A stretch of DNA of 64,000 bases from Leptospira licerasiae serovar Varillal str. VAR 010 (GCF_000244755.1 NZ_AHOO02000006.1:1-64000); one strand, 5' to 3'. Positions 8,525-18,337 are shown, counted from the first letter of the stretch. Notes: generated from the letters alone by a model not told the origin. A program made the numbers and translations.

Positions 8525-10456
8525 TTAGAAGCCTGCGTTTACTTGGAAGAAGAACATATGAGCCTGAGAGGCTGTTCCGTTCGCTCCTGTTGCAACTCCT
8601 GTGTTTAGATGAAGACCTGCGGATTCAGTTCCAACAGGTTGAAGATTGTAGTGATAGAGAGCGTTTCTCTGATTTTTAACAGCATTCCCTGCTGTTAAGA
8701 TACCGCCTCCGATCCAGATAGAAACGTAATCATTTACGACGTACATCCAAGTTAAGTCGAACTCGTTGTAAATATTCTTTCCAGTTCCGCCTACGGAGAT
8801 GGTGGTTTGTCCTACACCGTTACTTTCTGTGGAAGCTCCAGTGTTTGCAGTTCCATTGATCGCATACCATGCATCCTGAGTTTGGACCTTGTTATTGATG
8901 ATATAAGCGGCATAGAATGTTCCGTAATGGTCGGTCTTATATGAAAAATTGAAGTTATAAGAACTTAAGTTTTTAGTATCAATATTTTCTGATAGACCTG
9001 AGACGTTATTCCAATAAGGAAACACTCCGAATCTTGGGTTCGTAAGAGTTTGGAAGGTTCCGTTACTTCCATCCGTACGGTTATTATCGCCGGATGCGTA
9101 AGTATATTGGAAACCTGCTCTTAACTTTTCAAAGAAAGTATAACCGGTTTGCAAGATGTGCATGGATCCTGAATATTTTTGGGCTTGGGTGCCGTAACTT
9201 TGTCCTGACAATCCCGCAATATTCTGCTGAACGTAAGAATCTAAAAGAGGATCTTTTACGTTTCTTTGTCCGGTGGCGCCACTCTGCCAAGCGCTTTCGA
9301 ATGCCCAATCCCAAGCTCCCCAGAATCCGTCTTTTGGAAGGTTGTTATTTGCAGTCCTGTTTGTGATCCTGAATCCCGTAGTGATCAGGTCACTTTGCTG
9401 TTTTGCCCAAGAGTTATTATAAAGATCTAGATCCGATTTAGCCCCAGCAATCGCTGTCTTTTTTGTCAAAAGGCCGATGGAGTAAACGTCCAAAGTGAAC
9501 CAATCTTTTGCGGTTACGGAATTATAAGTTCCTACAATGTACTGATCAGGCTGCCCAGGATTCACTACAGTTGATTTTTTAGTAACCGGATCAGTGATAG
9601 TAATAGGTGCACTTGCCGAAAGCACTCCGTTCACTCCGTTCTGGTTGGCCGCAATCTTAGTCCCGAAGAAATGGATTTTGTAATTGTCCTGATCGAACAT
9701 AATACGCGCTCCATCGTAAGACAAACCGTTCATCGTCCAGTTGGCACCACCAAGTAATCTCTGATCGCCATAGGCTAAAATTTGTCTACCTACTTGAACC
9801 TTAGCATCCAAAGGAAGTTTTTTCAAAATAATAAAAGCTTCTCGGAGGGTAGTTTGGCTTGGAATAGTGGTCCCGGATCCCGCAGCAGGATTACTAGTTG
9901 TAGTTGCTCCCGCTCCATCAAAAACGTTCGCACGAACGTCGCCTACGCTTGCCGGGGTTTCTCCTCCCCAAACTCTCGCGTCTTGGAATGTAACTTTTGC
10001 CGAGAAATAAGGACTTGGATCGATGATGAAAAATACCTGAGAGGTCTGCATCGCTCTGGAGGTATAACCTTTATTCGATTTATCGAATGCTAGGTTATAG
10101 CGGTCCTCGTATCTAGGGCGAATATAGGCGCCTATTCTGATCCAGTCGTTCAACCATGCTTTTTTACGGTTTGCTACTTTTTTGCCTAGCTCAGGCTCGA
10201 AAAAAGTACTTCTTGTAAAATCAGGAGTTAAACCGCTGGATTTCATTGTAGAAACATAACTGTCTTCCTCCTCCGCCATAGTTTTTTGAGGGGTTGCAGT
10301 TGTTGGAGTTGGAGCAGGTTCCGCAGTTACGGTGCCTTTATTGGCTCCTTGAGAGAATACGCTTTGAGATCCGACCGCCAAAAACAACAAAATAAAGCTT
10401 ATTTTGCGAATCGATCGAATTTGGTAGATTATCTTTATAAATTGAAGTGGTTTCAT
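8525..10456 (-). CDS. Outer-membrane beta-barrel, alginate-export-like porin family
   Basis: A 643-residue exported protein with an N-terminal signal segment (ISFILLFLAVGSQSVFSQ at about 19-36) and a C-terminal half rich in alternating aromatic and polar residues, ending in phenylalanine (FFFQVNAGF), as in outer-membrane barrels. The central part (VQVGRQILAYGDQRLLGG, LSYDGARIMF) resembles the alginate_exp porin family, whose members are often broad solute channels and need not export alginate. The NuoL-like gene starts 13 bases downstream, so the porin is probably co-transcribed with the Hyf-like complex. This suggests it admits or releases a solute connected to that complex. The substrate is unknown. 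Confidence 0.75.
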   Translation of the reverse strand: MKPLQFIKIIYQIRSIRKISFILLFLAVGSQSVFSQGANKGTVTAEPAPTPTTATPQKTMAEEEDSYVSTMKSSGLTPDFTRSTFFEPELGKKVANRKKAWLNDWIRIGAYIRPRYEDRYNLAFDKSNKGYTSRAMQTSQVFFIIDPSPYFSAKVTFQDARVWGGETPASVGDVRANVFDGAGATTTSNPAAGSGTTIPSQTTLREAFIILKKLPLDAKVQVGRQILAYGDQRLLGGANWTMNGLSYDGARIMFDQDNYKIHFFGTKIAANQNGVNGVLSASAPITITDPVTKKSTVVNPGQPDQYIVGTYNSVTAKDWFTLDVYSIGLLTKKTAIAGAKSDLDLYNNSWAKQQSDLITTGFRITNRTANNNLPKDGFWGAWDWAFESAWQSGATGQRNVKDPLLDSYVQQNIAGLSGQSYGTQAQKYSGSMHILQTGYTFFEKLRAGFQYTYASGDNNRTDGSNGTFQTLTNPRFGVFPYWNNVSGLSENIDTKNLSSYNFNFSYKTDHYGTFYAAYIINNKVQTQDAWYAINGTANTGASTESNGVGQTTISVGGTGKNIYNEFDLTWMYVVNDYVSIWIGGGILTAGNAVKNQRNALYHYNLQPVGTESAGLHLNTGVATGANGTASQAHMFFFQVNAGF

Positions 10457-10587
10457 ATGGGTTCTCCGCGTTTTATTTGTCCCAAATATTAGAAATTCAT
10501 TCTAAAATTTAAAACCGGATACAAAATCCCCAAGTTTTGGGGATTGTCCAAAGAATTTTACGTTTTTTTTAATTAAGCAAAAATAAA

Positions 10588-10612
10588 CCCTCCGAGAAAA
10601 ACTCCCGGAGGG
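10588..10612 (-). terminator. Intrinsic terminator of the SbtA-like gene
   Basis: CCCTCCG (10588-10594) pairs with CGGAGGG (10606-10612) around an A-rich loop. Read on the minus strand the hairpin is followed by a T-rich stretch (TTTATTTTTG), 13 bases past the stop of the transporter gene. It separates that gene from the porin-Hyf operon, at least in part. Confidence 0.8.
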
Positions 10613-10624
10613 AAATAAAATACC

Positions 10625-11596
10625 CTACATGATAGCTTTAACTAAGTAGTGATACAATGGGATTCCGAGGATGATATTGATCGGGAATACAATGGATAAT
10701 GCCACCGTAAGATAAATACTCGGATTTGCTTCCGGGATCATGTCCTTCATTGCTGCAGGAACAGCGATGTAAGAAGCGGAAGCACAAAGAACTACGAACA
10801 TCAGCGCATCACCTTCCGGCATATGGATTAATTTAGTAAGAAGTAAGCCAACGCTTGCATTGATCACCATTAATATGATCGCAGCAGCGATCAGGAAGAA
10901 TCCTACGTGGGTAAGTTCTTTGAATCTTTTTGCCGCAGAAATTCCCATATCTAAAAGGAAGAATGTTAGGATTCCTTTGAATAAATCCTCGGTAAACGGT
11001 TTCTCTGCGTTCCAGCCGCTGTCTCCAGTCAGGTAACCTACGATCAAAGCGCCTACTAAAAGATAGATGGAAGATCCAAATAGCGCTTCGTGAAGAAGTG
11101 CTTTCCAGTTGATAGATCCGCCGCCGTTTGCTTTATTTTTGGAAAGTCTGTCCAGGATAACCGCGATTACGATCGCTGGAGACTCCATAAGAGCCATACC
11201 GGCTACGATAAAACCACCGTATTCGATGTTTAAATTATGAAGATAAGCGCCTGCAGTTACGAAGGTTACCGCACTGATCGATCCAAAAGATCCAGCCAAG
11301 GCGGCGGCGTTATGCTTCTCTAATTTGATCTTAAGAATATAATACGCGTAGATCGGCACCAAAGTGGCCATTACGCTACATGCCAATAGAGTCAATGCAT
11401 GTTCGGAACTAAAAGGTGTCTTGTAAAGCTCGTGGCCTCCCTTGAATCCGATCGCGAAAAGTAAATACATCGAAAAGAATTTCGAAAGAGCCTCAGGGAT
11501 CACCAAATCCGATTTGAAGATGATGACTCCCATTCCTAAAAAGAAGAACAGTACTGGTGGGTTAAGTATGTTCTGTATAATCGCCGAATCTGCCAT
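10625..11596 (-). CDS. SbtA-family sodium-dependent bicarbonate permease
   Basis: Membrane transporter of 323 residues with about ten helices in two inverted halves. Two family hallmarks are visible: FGSISAVTF (104-112) in the first half and ASASYIAVPAAM (272-283) in the second, both matching the SbtA bicarbonate transporter family (Sbt_1, formerly DUF897). It is shorter than the cyanobacterial protein. A GAGGAG ribosome-binding site precedes the ATG. No SbtB-type PII-like regulator gene is visible in the window. It lies upstream of the porin-Hyf operon on the same strand and divergent from a membrane-bound AraC-type regulator. Sodium-coupled bicarbonate import is the likely job; substrate is inferred from family. 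Confidence 0.85.
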   Translation of the reverse strand: MADSAIIQNILNPPVLFFFLGMGVIIFKSDLVIPEALSKFFSMYLLFAIGFKGGHELYKTPFSSEHALTLLACSVMATLVPIYAYYILKIKLEKHNAAALAGSFGSISAVTFVTAGAYLHNLNIEYGGFIVAGMALMESPAIVIAVILDRLSKNKANGGGSINWKALLHEALFGSSIYLLVGALIVGYLTGDSGWNAEKPFTEDLFKGILTFFLLDMGISAAKRFKELTHVGFFLIAAAIILMVINASVGLLLTKLIHMPEGDALMFVVLCASASYIAVPAAMKDMIPEANPSIYLTVALSIVFPINIILGIPLYHYLVKAIM

Positions 11597-12121
11597 TTGG
11601 TTTTTTCTCCTCGGGTTTTGTTGTCCAGGTTTCCCGACTTTTTTAGTTCCCTTCCTAAGTAGGAGACGAACTTATATAATACAAGACCTTCCAAACTTAT
11701 AAAATTGGACACTAAAAAATTCTGATTTAGTAAAAATTTTCTAGGAATTATACCTTTGGACTTTTTGTGCTTAATTTATCAGCAGAAGAATTGGAAATTG
11801 TGGAGTTAATGACAGCCTGGCATCATACTTTAGGTTTAATTTAGAAATGAAATTTGAATTAGTTTTTTCTATGAGATTCATAGAAAAAACTAATCAATGC
11901 CCCTCTATTCCAAGCACATTAATACCTCTGAAAATTCGTCCGACCGTTCGGCTTAAAAAATTCCAAGATTATAAAGTTAGATAGATGAATTTAGGTTTTT
12001 GGAATTTCTTATAATTTTGAACGAAATTCGACCTGCGTATTGTTTTTGGCAAAAAATAAGATGACTGGGGAAAAATACCTGGTATCCTACCTGGAAAGGG
12101 ATTCTCTGGTATTAGGCTTAA
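11597..12121. other. Divergent intergenic region between SbtA-like gene and regulator
   Basis: No coding sequence is supported in these 525 bases. The region must hold the promoters for both divergent genes. A perfect 17-base inverted repeat lies in its middle (listed separately) and a short palindrome-like CCGACCGTTCGG occurs near 11940-11952. A small RNA could hide here but I see no tRNA-like or riboswitch-like signature. Confidence 0.55.
11858..11894. promoter_or_regulatory. Perfect 17-bp inverted repeat with 3-base loop
   Basis: ATTAGTTTTTTCTATGA (11858-11874) is followed by GAT and its exact reverse complement (11878-11894). It sits in the divergent region about 260 bases upstream of the bicarbonate transporter start and about 230 bases upstream of the regulator start. 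No gene ends near it, so it is unlikely to be an ordinary terminator. It could be an operator for a dimeric regulator, an attenuator in a long leader, or the end of a small RNA. Confidence 0.6.
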
Positions 12122-13756
12122 ATGAAAAAATCCAGTTACAGGGTCCGAAATCCTTTCTACTCTAATGTATATTTTCGATTTCTGATTCTATTCTGTTTAG
12201 GTGCCATTGGAGTAAATTTTTTAAGCGCAGCCCCCACTCTTCCCTCTGCGGATATCATTCGTTTAACCCCTTCTTCCCCTGTAGAGAACATCAGCTCAAA
12301 AATGGAATATAGGTACAGGGGATACCAGTTCCGCCATTGTAAGCCGGAAACAATTTCCTCTTTGTACCAGTTAGAATGGCATCATAATGCCGGTAATGTT
12401 TTACGTTTAAAAAGAAGCCAATCCGGAAATTGGCTTAGATTCAAGCTTTCCAATGATGGAAAGGAGCAACTTCATCGGACTCTGGTCTTATTTTGGTTGA
12501 ATGTTCCGGATGCGGAACTTTGTTCTGTGGATTCCAAAGGAAATTTCGAGGCGGGTTTTGCTGGTTACGATCTGGATCCCATCTGGAACGATTTTATTTC
12601 TCCACTTCCTCACTTCAATATACGTTTGGAGCCTAAGGAAGAAAGAACCTTCTACCTTTATGTACTATCCAACGAGGATATCAACTATCCGGTTCGATTA
12701 TTATCGGAAGATGATTATATGGTAATCGTAAGATTGCGATCGGTTTTGTTTTTAAGCGTAGGATTCGTACTTTTATTGGCGTTTGTTTATAATTTATATC
12801 TGTATTTCAAAAGTAGAAAGGCATTATTTTTGGCCTTGCCTTTGCATCTGATCTCAGTGGGCGCCACGCTATATTTTTTACATGGAAAGGAGTTTGCCTC
12901 CATTGTAGGAAATGAGAACAACCTATTCCGTCATAATTATTTCCTGTTTTTAGGGATCACTCATATAGCTTTCTTCTTCTATTTGGCAGCTTGGAATAAG
13001 GAAAATTCAGGTGTAGTCTATAGATCTCCGTTTTTCTGGTTGGTTTGTTTTGCAGGGATCTTGTATCCTCTTATCCCGCTTTACCAATTCTGGTACGATC
13101 ATAGGATCTTAGTCTTAGTACTGAATTACGGATGTATGCTGTTCTATTTCGGAAAGACACATATTTCTTCCATACGCAACAACACTATCTACGAAATGTT
13201 CTTTATCTCAGTTTGGGGGATTTTCCTCCTTCTGGACCTATACAAAACGATTTTCCATTTCGATTTCTATCCTTATAACAGAATGGCAGTATATGGGGTA
13301 TTGTATTATCTTCCCCCTTTGACCGTGTTCGTATCCTTATTATCCAGAGAGATATTGAGAAAAAAAGAAGAAGAAGGTTCCAACCGTAAAACGCATCTGT
13401 CTTCCTTGGATGTGAAAGATTTTGTGACAAAAATAGAATCTTTGTTGGAAAAAGAAAAAATCTATCTGACCAAGTCTCTGAAAGAAGAACATATGGCCAA
13501 AGAACTTGGGATCAATATCCATCAGCTTTCCGAGTTGATTAATACAGAATTTAAGACCAATTTCCCATCTTTGATCAATCAATATAGGGTAGAAGAAGCT
13601 AAGGTTCTATTGAACCAGTTCCCGGACGAGAACACAACCGAGATAGGTGCAAAGGCTGGATTTAGTTCCAGGTCGGCTTTCTATCTGGAATTCAAAAAGT
13701 TAACCGGAACTAATCCGAATTCTTATCGTAAAGAAAGTAGCGGTAAACGTACCTAA
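12122..13756 (+). CDS. 7TMR-DISM membrane receptor fused to AraC-type DNA-binding domain
   Basis: A 544-residue one-component regulator. It has an N-terminal hydrophobic signal/anchor (about 15-38), a periplasmic beta-rich DISM-like domain (about 50-195), seven hydrophobic helices (about 205-420) and a C-terminal helix-turn-helix of the AraC family (about 440-540). The HTH part reads [18 protein letters not shown] followed by [20 protein letters not shown]. It should sense an external or envelope ligand, often a carbohydrate-like molecule in this family, and bind DNA while membrane-bound. It is divergent from the SbtA-like gene, so local control of the carbon-related locus is plausible but not shown. 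Its stop overlaps the ychF stop on the other strand by four bases. Confidence 0.8.
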   Translation: MKKSSYRVRNPFYSNVYFRFLILFCLGAIGVNFLSAAPTLPSADIIRLTPSSPVENISSKMEYRYRGYQFRHCKPETISSLYQLEWHHNAGNVLRLKRSQSGNWLRFKLSNDGKEQLHRTLVLFWLNVPDAELCSVDSKGNFEAGFAGYDLDPIWNDFISPLPHFNIRLEPKEERTFYLYVLSNEDINYPVRLLSEDDYMVIVRLRSVLFLSVGFVLLLAFVYNLYLYFKSRKALFLALPLHLISVGATLYFLHGKEFASIVGNENNLFRHNYFLFLGITHIAFFFYLAAWNKENSGVVYRSPFFWLVCFAGILYPLIPLYQFWYDHRILVLVLNYGCMLFYFGKTHISSIRNNTIYEMFFISVWGIFLLLDLYKTIFHFDFYPYNRMAVYGVLYYLPPLTVFVSLLSREILRKKEEEGSNRKTHLSSLDVKDFVTKIESLLEKEKIYLTKSLKEEHMAKELGINIHQLSELINTEFKTNFPSLINQYRVEEAKVLLNQFPDENTTEIGAKAGFSSRSAFYLEFKKLTGTNPNSYRKESSGKRT

Positions 13757-14850
13757 GCGTTTACTCTAAAGAATATAACGTCTCCATCTTGAACGATATA
13801 TTCTTTTCCCTCTATCCTGAGTTTGCCTTCTTCTTTTACTTTGTTCGGGCTTCCTGTTCTATCAAGGTCTTCGAACTTCATTACTTCTGCGCGAACAAAC
13901 CCTTTTTCGAAATCTGAGTGGATTACGGATGCTGCGATCGGACCAGTGCTTCCCACCCCTGTGGTCCAGGCTCTCGCTTCTACTTCTCCAGCCGTGAAAA
14001 ATGTCACAAGTCCCAGAAGTTTATAAGCAGCTTGGATCATTCTGTCTAATCCACTGCTTGTTTCTCCGATCTCGCTTAAGAATTCTAATTGTTCTTCTTT
14101 ACTCAGACCTGAAATTTCTTCTTCAAATTTTCCGCAGAGAGTAACGACTTCCGCACCTTCTGCTTGGGCCATTTTTTTTACCGATTCCACGATCGGATTT
14201 TCTTTAGCGATGGCGGCTTTATCCGTAATATTTGCCACGTAAAGAACCGGCTTAGAAGTGATCAGGTTGAATGTTTTTACTAATTTTTGTTCTTCCGGTT
14301 TGATATCAGCGAGTCTTGCAGGTTTTCCTTCTTTCAAAACAGCCATGATCTTATCTAAAAGTGCGGAAGCTTCTTGCGCTTCTTTATTTCCTGCTTTTGC
14401 GTTTCTGGAAATTTTTTGGTACTGCTTCTCGACGGATTCTAGATCCGCAAAAATGAGTTCCATGGTGACTACTTGTGCGTCTTCCACCGGATCGATTTTG
14501 CCGTGGACGTGAGTGATATTTTCGTCTTCGAATGCGCGGACCACATGACAGATCGCATCCACTTCACGGACATGAGAGAGAAATTTATTTCCAAGACCTT
14601 CCCCTTGGCTCGCTCCTTTTACAAGTCCTGCGATATCCACGAATTCCATGATTGCAGGAACTTTCTTTTGGGGTTTGTAAATTTCTACGAGCCTGTCCAG
14701 TCTTGCGTCCGGAACTTCTACAATACCTTTGTTCGGTTCGATCGTACAAAACGGATAGTTTTGCATTTCGGCACCTGCCTTGGTCAATGCGTTAAATATG
14801 GTTGATTTTCCTACGTTTGGAAGTCCTACGATCCCGCAATTCAAGCTCAT
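13753..14850 (-). CDS. ychF: YchF (OLA1-family) ribosome-associated ATPase
   Basis: Universally conserved P-loop protein of 365 residues, the usual YchF length. The N-terminal G domain has GLPNVGKS (9-16), [17 protein letters not shown] as switch II, and a helical insert. The C-terminal TGS domain includes [20 protein letters not shown] and ends [13 protein letters not shown]. Family members hydrolyse ATP rather than GTP, bind ribosomes and take part in stress and translation control. It is convergent with the AraC-type regulator, the stops overlapping by four bases. Confidence 0.96.
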   Translation of the reverse strand: MSLNCGIVGLPNVGKSTIFNALTKAGAEMQNYPFCTIEPNKGIVEVPDARLDRLVEIYKPQKKVPAIMEFVDIAGLVKGASQGEGLGNKFLSHVREVDAICHVVRAFEDENITHVHGKIDPVEDAQVVTMELIFADLESVEKQYQKISRNAKAGNKEAQEASALLDKIMAVLKEGKPARLADIKPEEQKLVKTFNLITSKPVLYVANITDKAAIAKENPIVESVKKMAQAEGAEVVTLCGKFEEEISGLSKEEQLEFLSEIGETSSGLDRMIQAAYKLLGLVTFFTAGEVEARAWTTGVGSTGPIAASVIHSDFEKGFVRAEVMKFEDLDRTGSPNKVKEEGKLRIEGKEYIVQDGDVIFFRVNA

Positions 14851-14918
14851 ACAGTCAATTTTTGAAAGAAAGAGAATCTGTAAATTCGTTTAGATTTACA
14901 GATTGAAATATGAAGTCC

Positions 14919-15980
14919 TTATTCTAAGATCCAGGACTTATTCGATTCTTTGGAATTTAAGGTCTGGACTTCTTCATTTATCCGGATCAGTCTTCCGTTC
15001 CTAAAAAATAACTCTAAAACACTGATCTTTAAAGAATCGGGAGTGGCCCCGCATCCAAAGCTATACTCTCCATTAAAAAAACGCAAAGCTCGTGGAGAAG
15101 ATAAAAGAACGATAGAAGGCAAGGTGTCCGAAAGTTCCTTTTTAAAATTGGCTAATCCTTCTGCGATCTGGTTCGGATCTTCTTTTGGTTTTTCGCTCGG
15201 ATCTTGGGCGAGTAAGAAATGGAATATTTGCGATTCGGAGGTTTTAGAGAATTGGGTCTTAAAATCGGAGGTCCAATAAGACGGTTTTTTTTCATCTTCT
15301 TGTAGTGATTCCAAAGAAGGAGAATAGAATACGAAGTTCAGTCCACCTTCTTCCTGTACGGTTAAAATTCCGGGAGGGATCACAGGTTGCTTTTTAGCGG
15401 CAAGTTTAGGCGCCTTCTTCTTGGATTTTTTCTTCTTAGAAACTTTTGTTTTGGTTTCCGGAGTTTGTATTTTCGGTTTTGGATCTTCCTGGGTTGTAGG
15501 AGCCAATTTCTCTGGTTGCTCCGGATTTGCTTTAGTTGCCGTGCTATCGGTCTCTTTATTTTTTCGTTTTACTATCTTCTTCTTTTTTGGCTTTTTATTA
15601 GAAGTTTTGGCAATTTCCTTTTGTGGAAGTACAGAATGATGGCCCGTAAAGATGATCTCTGCACCTAAACTTTTTTTTAGTCTTTCGACTTCGTTTGAAG
15701 TTTTAGGTAAATAAGGGGCAGAGACAAGTAGGATTGCCCCTCCTCCTTCTTGGATCTTTTGCTGTTTGTATCTTTTATACCAAATACCTAAAGTTCTTTC
15801 GAAATCAAATGGAGTTTCTTTTTCGGATTGTAACGGGCAATAAACCACTAATCCTATAGGAGAATCTTTTCTTTCCGAGGAAGATGACTGAGTCCGGAGA
15901 GAAGGTCCTAAAACAATTAGGACCGCTAAAACAATTAGCGCGCCTAATTTTTTGATCTCGAATTTCGGGATAAAATTCAT
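14919..15980 (-). CDS. Exported lysine-rich protein of unknown function
   Basis: A 353-residue protein with a hydrophobic N-terminal segment (IKKLGALIVLAVLIVLGPSL at about 9-28) that may be a signal peptide or anchor. A strongly basic low-complexity middle (about 120-205) is built from KKPKKKK, KKKKSKKKAPK and similar runs alternating with proline and glutamate. The flanking parts look folded (VVYCPLQSE..., AEIIFTGHHSVLP, LPSIVLLSSPRALRFF). I do not recognise a family. The start codon overlaps the stop of the ferritin-like gene upstream (15977-15980), so the two are likely co-expressed. Confidence 0.7.
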   Translation of the reverse strand: MNFIPKFEIKKLGALIVLAVLIVLGPSLRTQSSSSERKDSPIGLVVYCPLQSEKETPFDFERTLGIWYKRYKQQKIQEGGGAILLVSAPYLPKTSNEVERLKKSLGAEIIFTGHHSVLPQKEIAKTSNKKPKKKKIVKRKNKETDSTATKANPEQPEKLAPTTQEDPKPKIQTPETKTKVSKKKKSKKKAPKLAAKKQPVIPPGILTVQEEGGLNFVFYSPSLESLQEDEKKPSYWTSDFKTQFSKTSESQIFHFLLAQDPSEKPKEDPNQIAEGLANFKKELSDTLPSIVLLSSPRALRFFNGEYSFGCGATPDSLKISVLELFFRNGRLIRINEEVQTLNSKESNKSWILE

Positions 15981-16645
15981 TTGGAGTTAGAGTATTGAAA
16001 AACTTCTTTTCTTAAATTTTGAAAGTACTTTTGGAAAAGTTTTTGTTCTTTTTCCCTAAATTCAGATGTTCTATATTCGAATTTAGTATCCATTTTGGAA
16101 AGTTGGGAATCCATTTCGGAAAGATGGGATTCTTCTTCCTTGATGATACCTTTTACGGAAATCCCGATATTCTTTTGGTCCAAAATTTGGTCATAAGTTT
16201 CGTAGATTAACCCCGCTCTTTCTTCTATTAATTTTGTGACATATAGATAGCAAAGGAAGGATTTTGTATGTTTTGGAAAATTTTCCGCTTTAAAAGATCT
16301 TTCTACGGAAAGATCTAATTTTTGGAAATAGGAAACTGCAGAGTATCCGCAGAGTAAGGAATCCTTTTCGAAATTTTGAGTGCTCGAAGGTTTTATTTTT
16401 AACGCTAATTTTTTAAAATAAGCGGCATGTCTTGCTTCCTCCGAAGCATGTCTTAAGACCATTTCGGAGAGTGCGGCACCGGATTGACTCGTATGAATTT
16501 TGCGAGAACCGATATGTTCCAAAAGAGAAAGAGTGTTTAACCATTTAAAATGAAGTTCGTTAGAAGATACGATCTCAGTTAACAAAGAATCGATCTCTTC
16601 GGAAGAAACGTTTGGATTCGGCCTGGTATCCGTGTTTTGGATCAT
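15977..16645 (-). CDS. Ferritin-like four-helix protein, possible diiron site
   Basis: A 222-residue, mostly helical cytoplasmic protein. Glutamate/histidine positions are spaced as in ferritin-like diiron proteins: E43 in LLEHIGSR, E70 and H73 in EEARHAAYF, E142 in KLIEERAGLIYE, and E171 and H174 in KEEESHLSEM. Diiron proteins with this layout include ferritins, rubrerythrins and MiaE-like oxygenases. Which of these it resembles most cannot be settled by eye. It overlaps the downstream lysine-rich gene by four bases. Confidence 0.65.
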   Translation of the reverse strand: MIQNTDTRPNPNVSSEEIDSLLTEIVSSNELHFKWLNTLSLLEHIGSRKIHTSQSGAALSEMVLRHASEEARHAAYFKKLALKIKPSSTQNFEKDSLLCGYSAVSYFQKLDLSVERSFKAENFPKHTKSFLCYLYVTKLIEERAGLIYETYDQILDQKNIGISVKGIIKEEESHLSEMDSQLSKMDTKFEYRTSEFREKEQKLFQKYFQNLRKEVFQYSNSK

Positions 16646-16746
16646 AGATACGAGGATTTCTTCTGGAGGTCAAAAAATCATCCATTTTCGTTTTGGTTCT
16701 AAAAAATCTGTTTTCTAACTAACAGTATTCTACGAGACTTCCTCTG

Positions 16747-17655
16747 ATGGCTTCCAATACTCTTGCCTCTTTAGGTAAATACGGTCGTTTTATAAAATTC
16801 TCCCATACCTTATTCGCTCTTCCGTTTGCAGGGATCGCATTCGTTCTCGCGATCTTACAAGAGCCAAGTCTTTCTCTTATAGTAATGGGCCAAAAATTGT
16901 TTTGGATCTTGGTCTGTATGGTGGGAGCAAGGAGTGCCGCAATGGGATTTAATCGATGGGCGGATCGCCATATCGATGCTAAGAACCCTAGAACGGCAAA
17001 TAGAGAAATCCCGAGCGGACAGATCTCTGATTTTATGGCGATAACTTTTGTCATTGTTTCAGCGCTTGTATTCTTTATAGGAAGTTGGTTCTTAAATCCT
17101 CTTTCCTTTTATCTTTCCTTCCCTACTCTTTTTCTTCTATTAACTTATTCTTATACGAAACGTTTTACTTTTTTATGCCATTTTTATCTTGGATTGACGA
17201 TCGGTCTTGCTCCTCTCGCAACATGGATCGCAATCAGAGAAGAATTTTCCTGGATCGCAGGATTCTGGACCTTAGGCTTAGCATTCAATCTGGCCGGTTT
17301 TGATATTCTATACGCTTTGCAAGATAGGGAATTTGATAAGAAAGAAGGACTACATTCCGTTCCGGTACGTTTCGGAGAAAAGAATTCATTTATCATATCA
17401 AGAATTTCTCATGTTCTTTCCGTTTCTTTTCTTGCCTTGGCCGCATGGTACGCCGGTTTCCAAGATGTTTTTTGGGCGTTTTTGGTATTTGTAGCATATC
17501 TATTGTTTAGAGAGCAAAAGATTGCTTCAGAGAATAAGGACGGAAACTTCCCACCTAACTTTTATCAGATCCATTCTTGGATCTCTCTTGTGATCTTTTT
17601 AGGAATTCTCGCCGAAACAGGTCCAAACTTAATTTCTCTCTTTTCCAGGTTTTAG
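16747..17655 (+). CDS. UbiA-family prenyltransferase (UbiA/MqnP-like)
   Basis: Integral membrane aromatic prenyltransferase of 302 residues. The first aspartate-rich motif is [20 protein letters not shown] (N69, D73, D77) and the second is [16 protein letters not shown]. It would attach a polyprenyl chain to a hydroxybenzoate-type ring in quinone synthesis. Its neighbour two bases downstream is a UbiX flavin prenyltransferase. Such a pair fits either the ubiquinone-type or the futalosine menaquinone pathway (MqnP/MqnM). As leptospires use menaquinone, the latter is more likely, but the substrate is not determined by sequence. Confidence 0.85.
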   Translation: MASNTLASLGKYGRFIKFSHTLFALPFAGIAFVLAILQEPSLSLIVMGQKLFWILVCMVGARSAAMGFNRWADRHIDAKNPRTANREIPSGQISDFMAITFVIVSALVFFIGSWFLNPLSFYLSFPTLFLLLTYSYTKRFTFLCHFYLGLTIGLAPLATWIAIREEFSWIAGFWTLGLAFNLAGFDILYALQDREFDKKEGLHSVPVRFGEKNSFIISRISHVLSVSFLALAAWYAGFQDVFWAFLVFVAYLLFREQKIASENKDGNFPPNFYQIHSWISLVIFLGILAETGPNLISLFSRF

Positions 17656-17657
17656 AG

Positions 17658-18281
17658 ATGAGCGAAGAAAAACCATTAAGATTGGTACTCGCAATGGCTG
17701 GAGCAAGTGGCTCCATCTATGCGGCCAGGTTTTTAAGAGCGCTTATGGAAATTCCGGGAGAGACATGGTTTGTTCCGAGCCCTGCTTCTATCCGAGTTTT
17801 TAAAGAAGAATATGAAACCAATGTGCAAACAGGAGAAGATGTCCTGGAATTTGTGCGTAAGAAATGGGATCCTAAACAAATCCATAAATTTCATCTTAGA
17901 AAATTCGAAGATATCGGGGCAGATATAGCTTCCGGTTCTAATATTTGGGAAGGAATGGTGGTGCTTCCCTGTTCTATGAAAACTGTAGCCGCAATTCGTA
18001 CTGGGATCACTGAAAATTTGATCGAAAGAGCGGCTGACGTTACTTTGAAGGAAAGAAGAAAGTTGATCTTAGTTCCTAGAGAAACTCCTTATAATCGAAT
18101 TCATTTGGAGAATATGCTGGCCCTTCATGATGCGGGTGCAATCATCGCCCCCGCTTCTCCGGGTTTTTACCAAATGCCTAAAAGTTTAGAGGATTTAGGC
18201 GATTTTATGGCGACTCGGATTTTTAGACTTTTAGGAAGAGAGATAGATCTTTATCCTCGTTGGAACCCGGAAAAGAACTGA
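17658..18281 (+). CDS. ubiX: UbiX-family flavin prenyltransferase
   Basis: Makes prenylated FMN, the cofactor of UbiD-type decarboxylases. The N-terminus [18 protein letters not shown] is the UbiX nucleotide-binding start, followed by [28 protein letters not shown] and the late [16 protein letters not shown] motif. The length of 207 residues is normal. The start at 17658 is chosen because it lies two bases after the UbiA-like stop and restores the family N-terminus; an upstream in-frame extension would lie inside the preceding gene. No ubiD gene is visible in the window. Confidence 0.92.
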   Translation: MSEEKPLRLVLAMAGASGSIYAARFLRALMEIPGETWFVPSPASIRVFKEEYETNVQTGEDVLEFVRKKWDPKQIHKFHLRKFEDIGADIASGSNIWEGMVVLPCSMKTVAAIRTGITENLIERAADVTLKERRKLILVPRETPYNRIHLENMLALHDAGAIIAPASPGFYQMPKSLEDLGDFMATRIFRLLGREIDLYPRWNPEKN

Positions 18282-18310
18282 ATTGAAGCTGCGGAAAAAA
18301 GAGGAAAGTC

Positions 18311-18337
18311 CGGGACTCTAAAGGTCCCGAATTTTTT
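18311..18337 (+). terminator. Intrinsic terminator after ubiX
   Basis: CGGGAC (18311-18316) pairs with GTCCCG (18324-18329) around a 7-base loop and is followed by A then TTTTTT (18332-18337). It lies 30 bases past the ubiX stop and runs into the stop of the convergent minus-strand gene. Confidence 0.85.
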
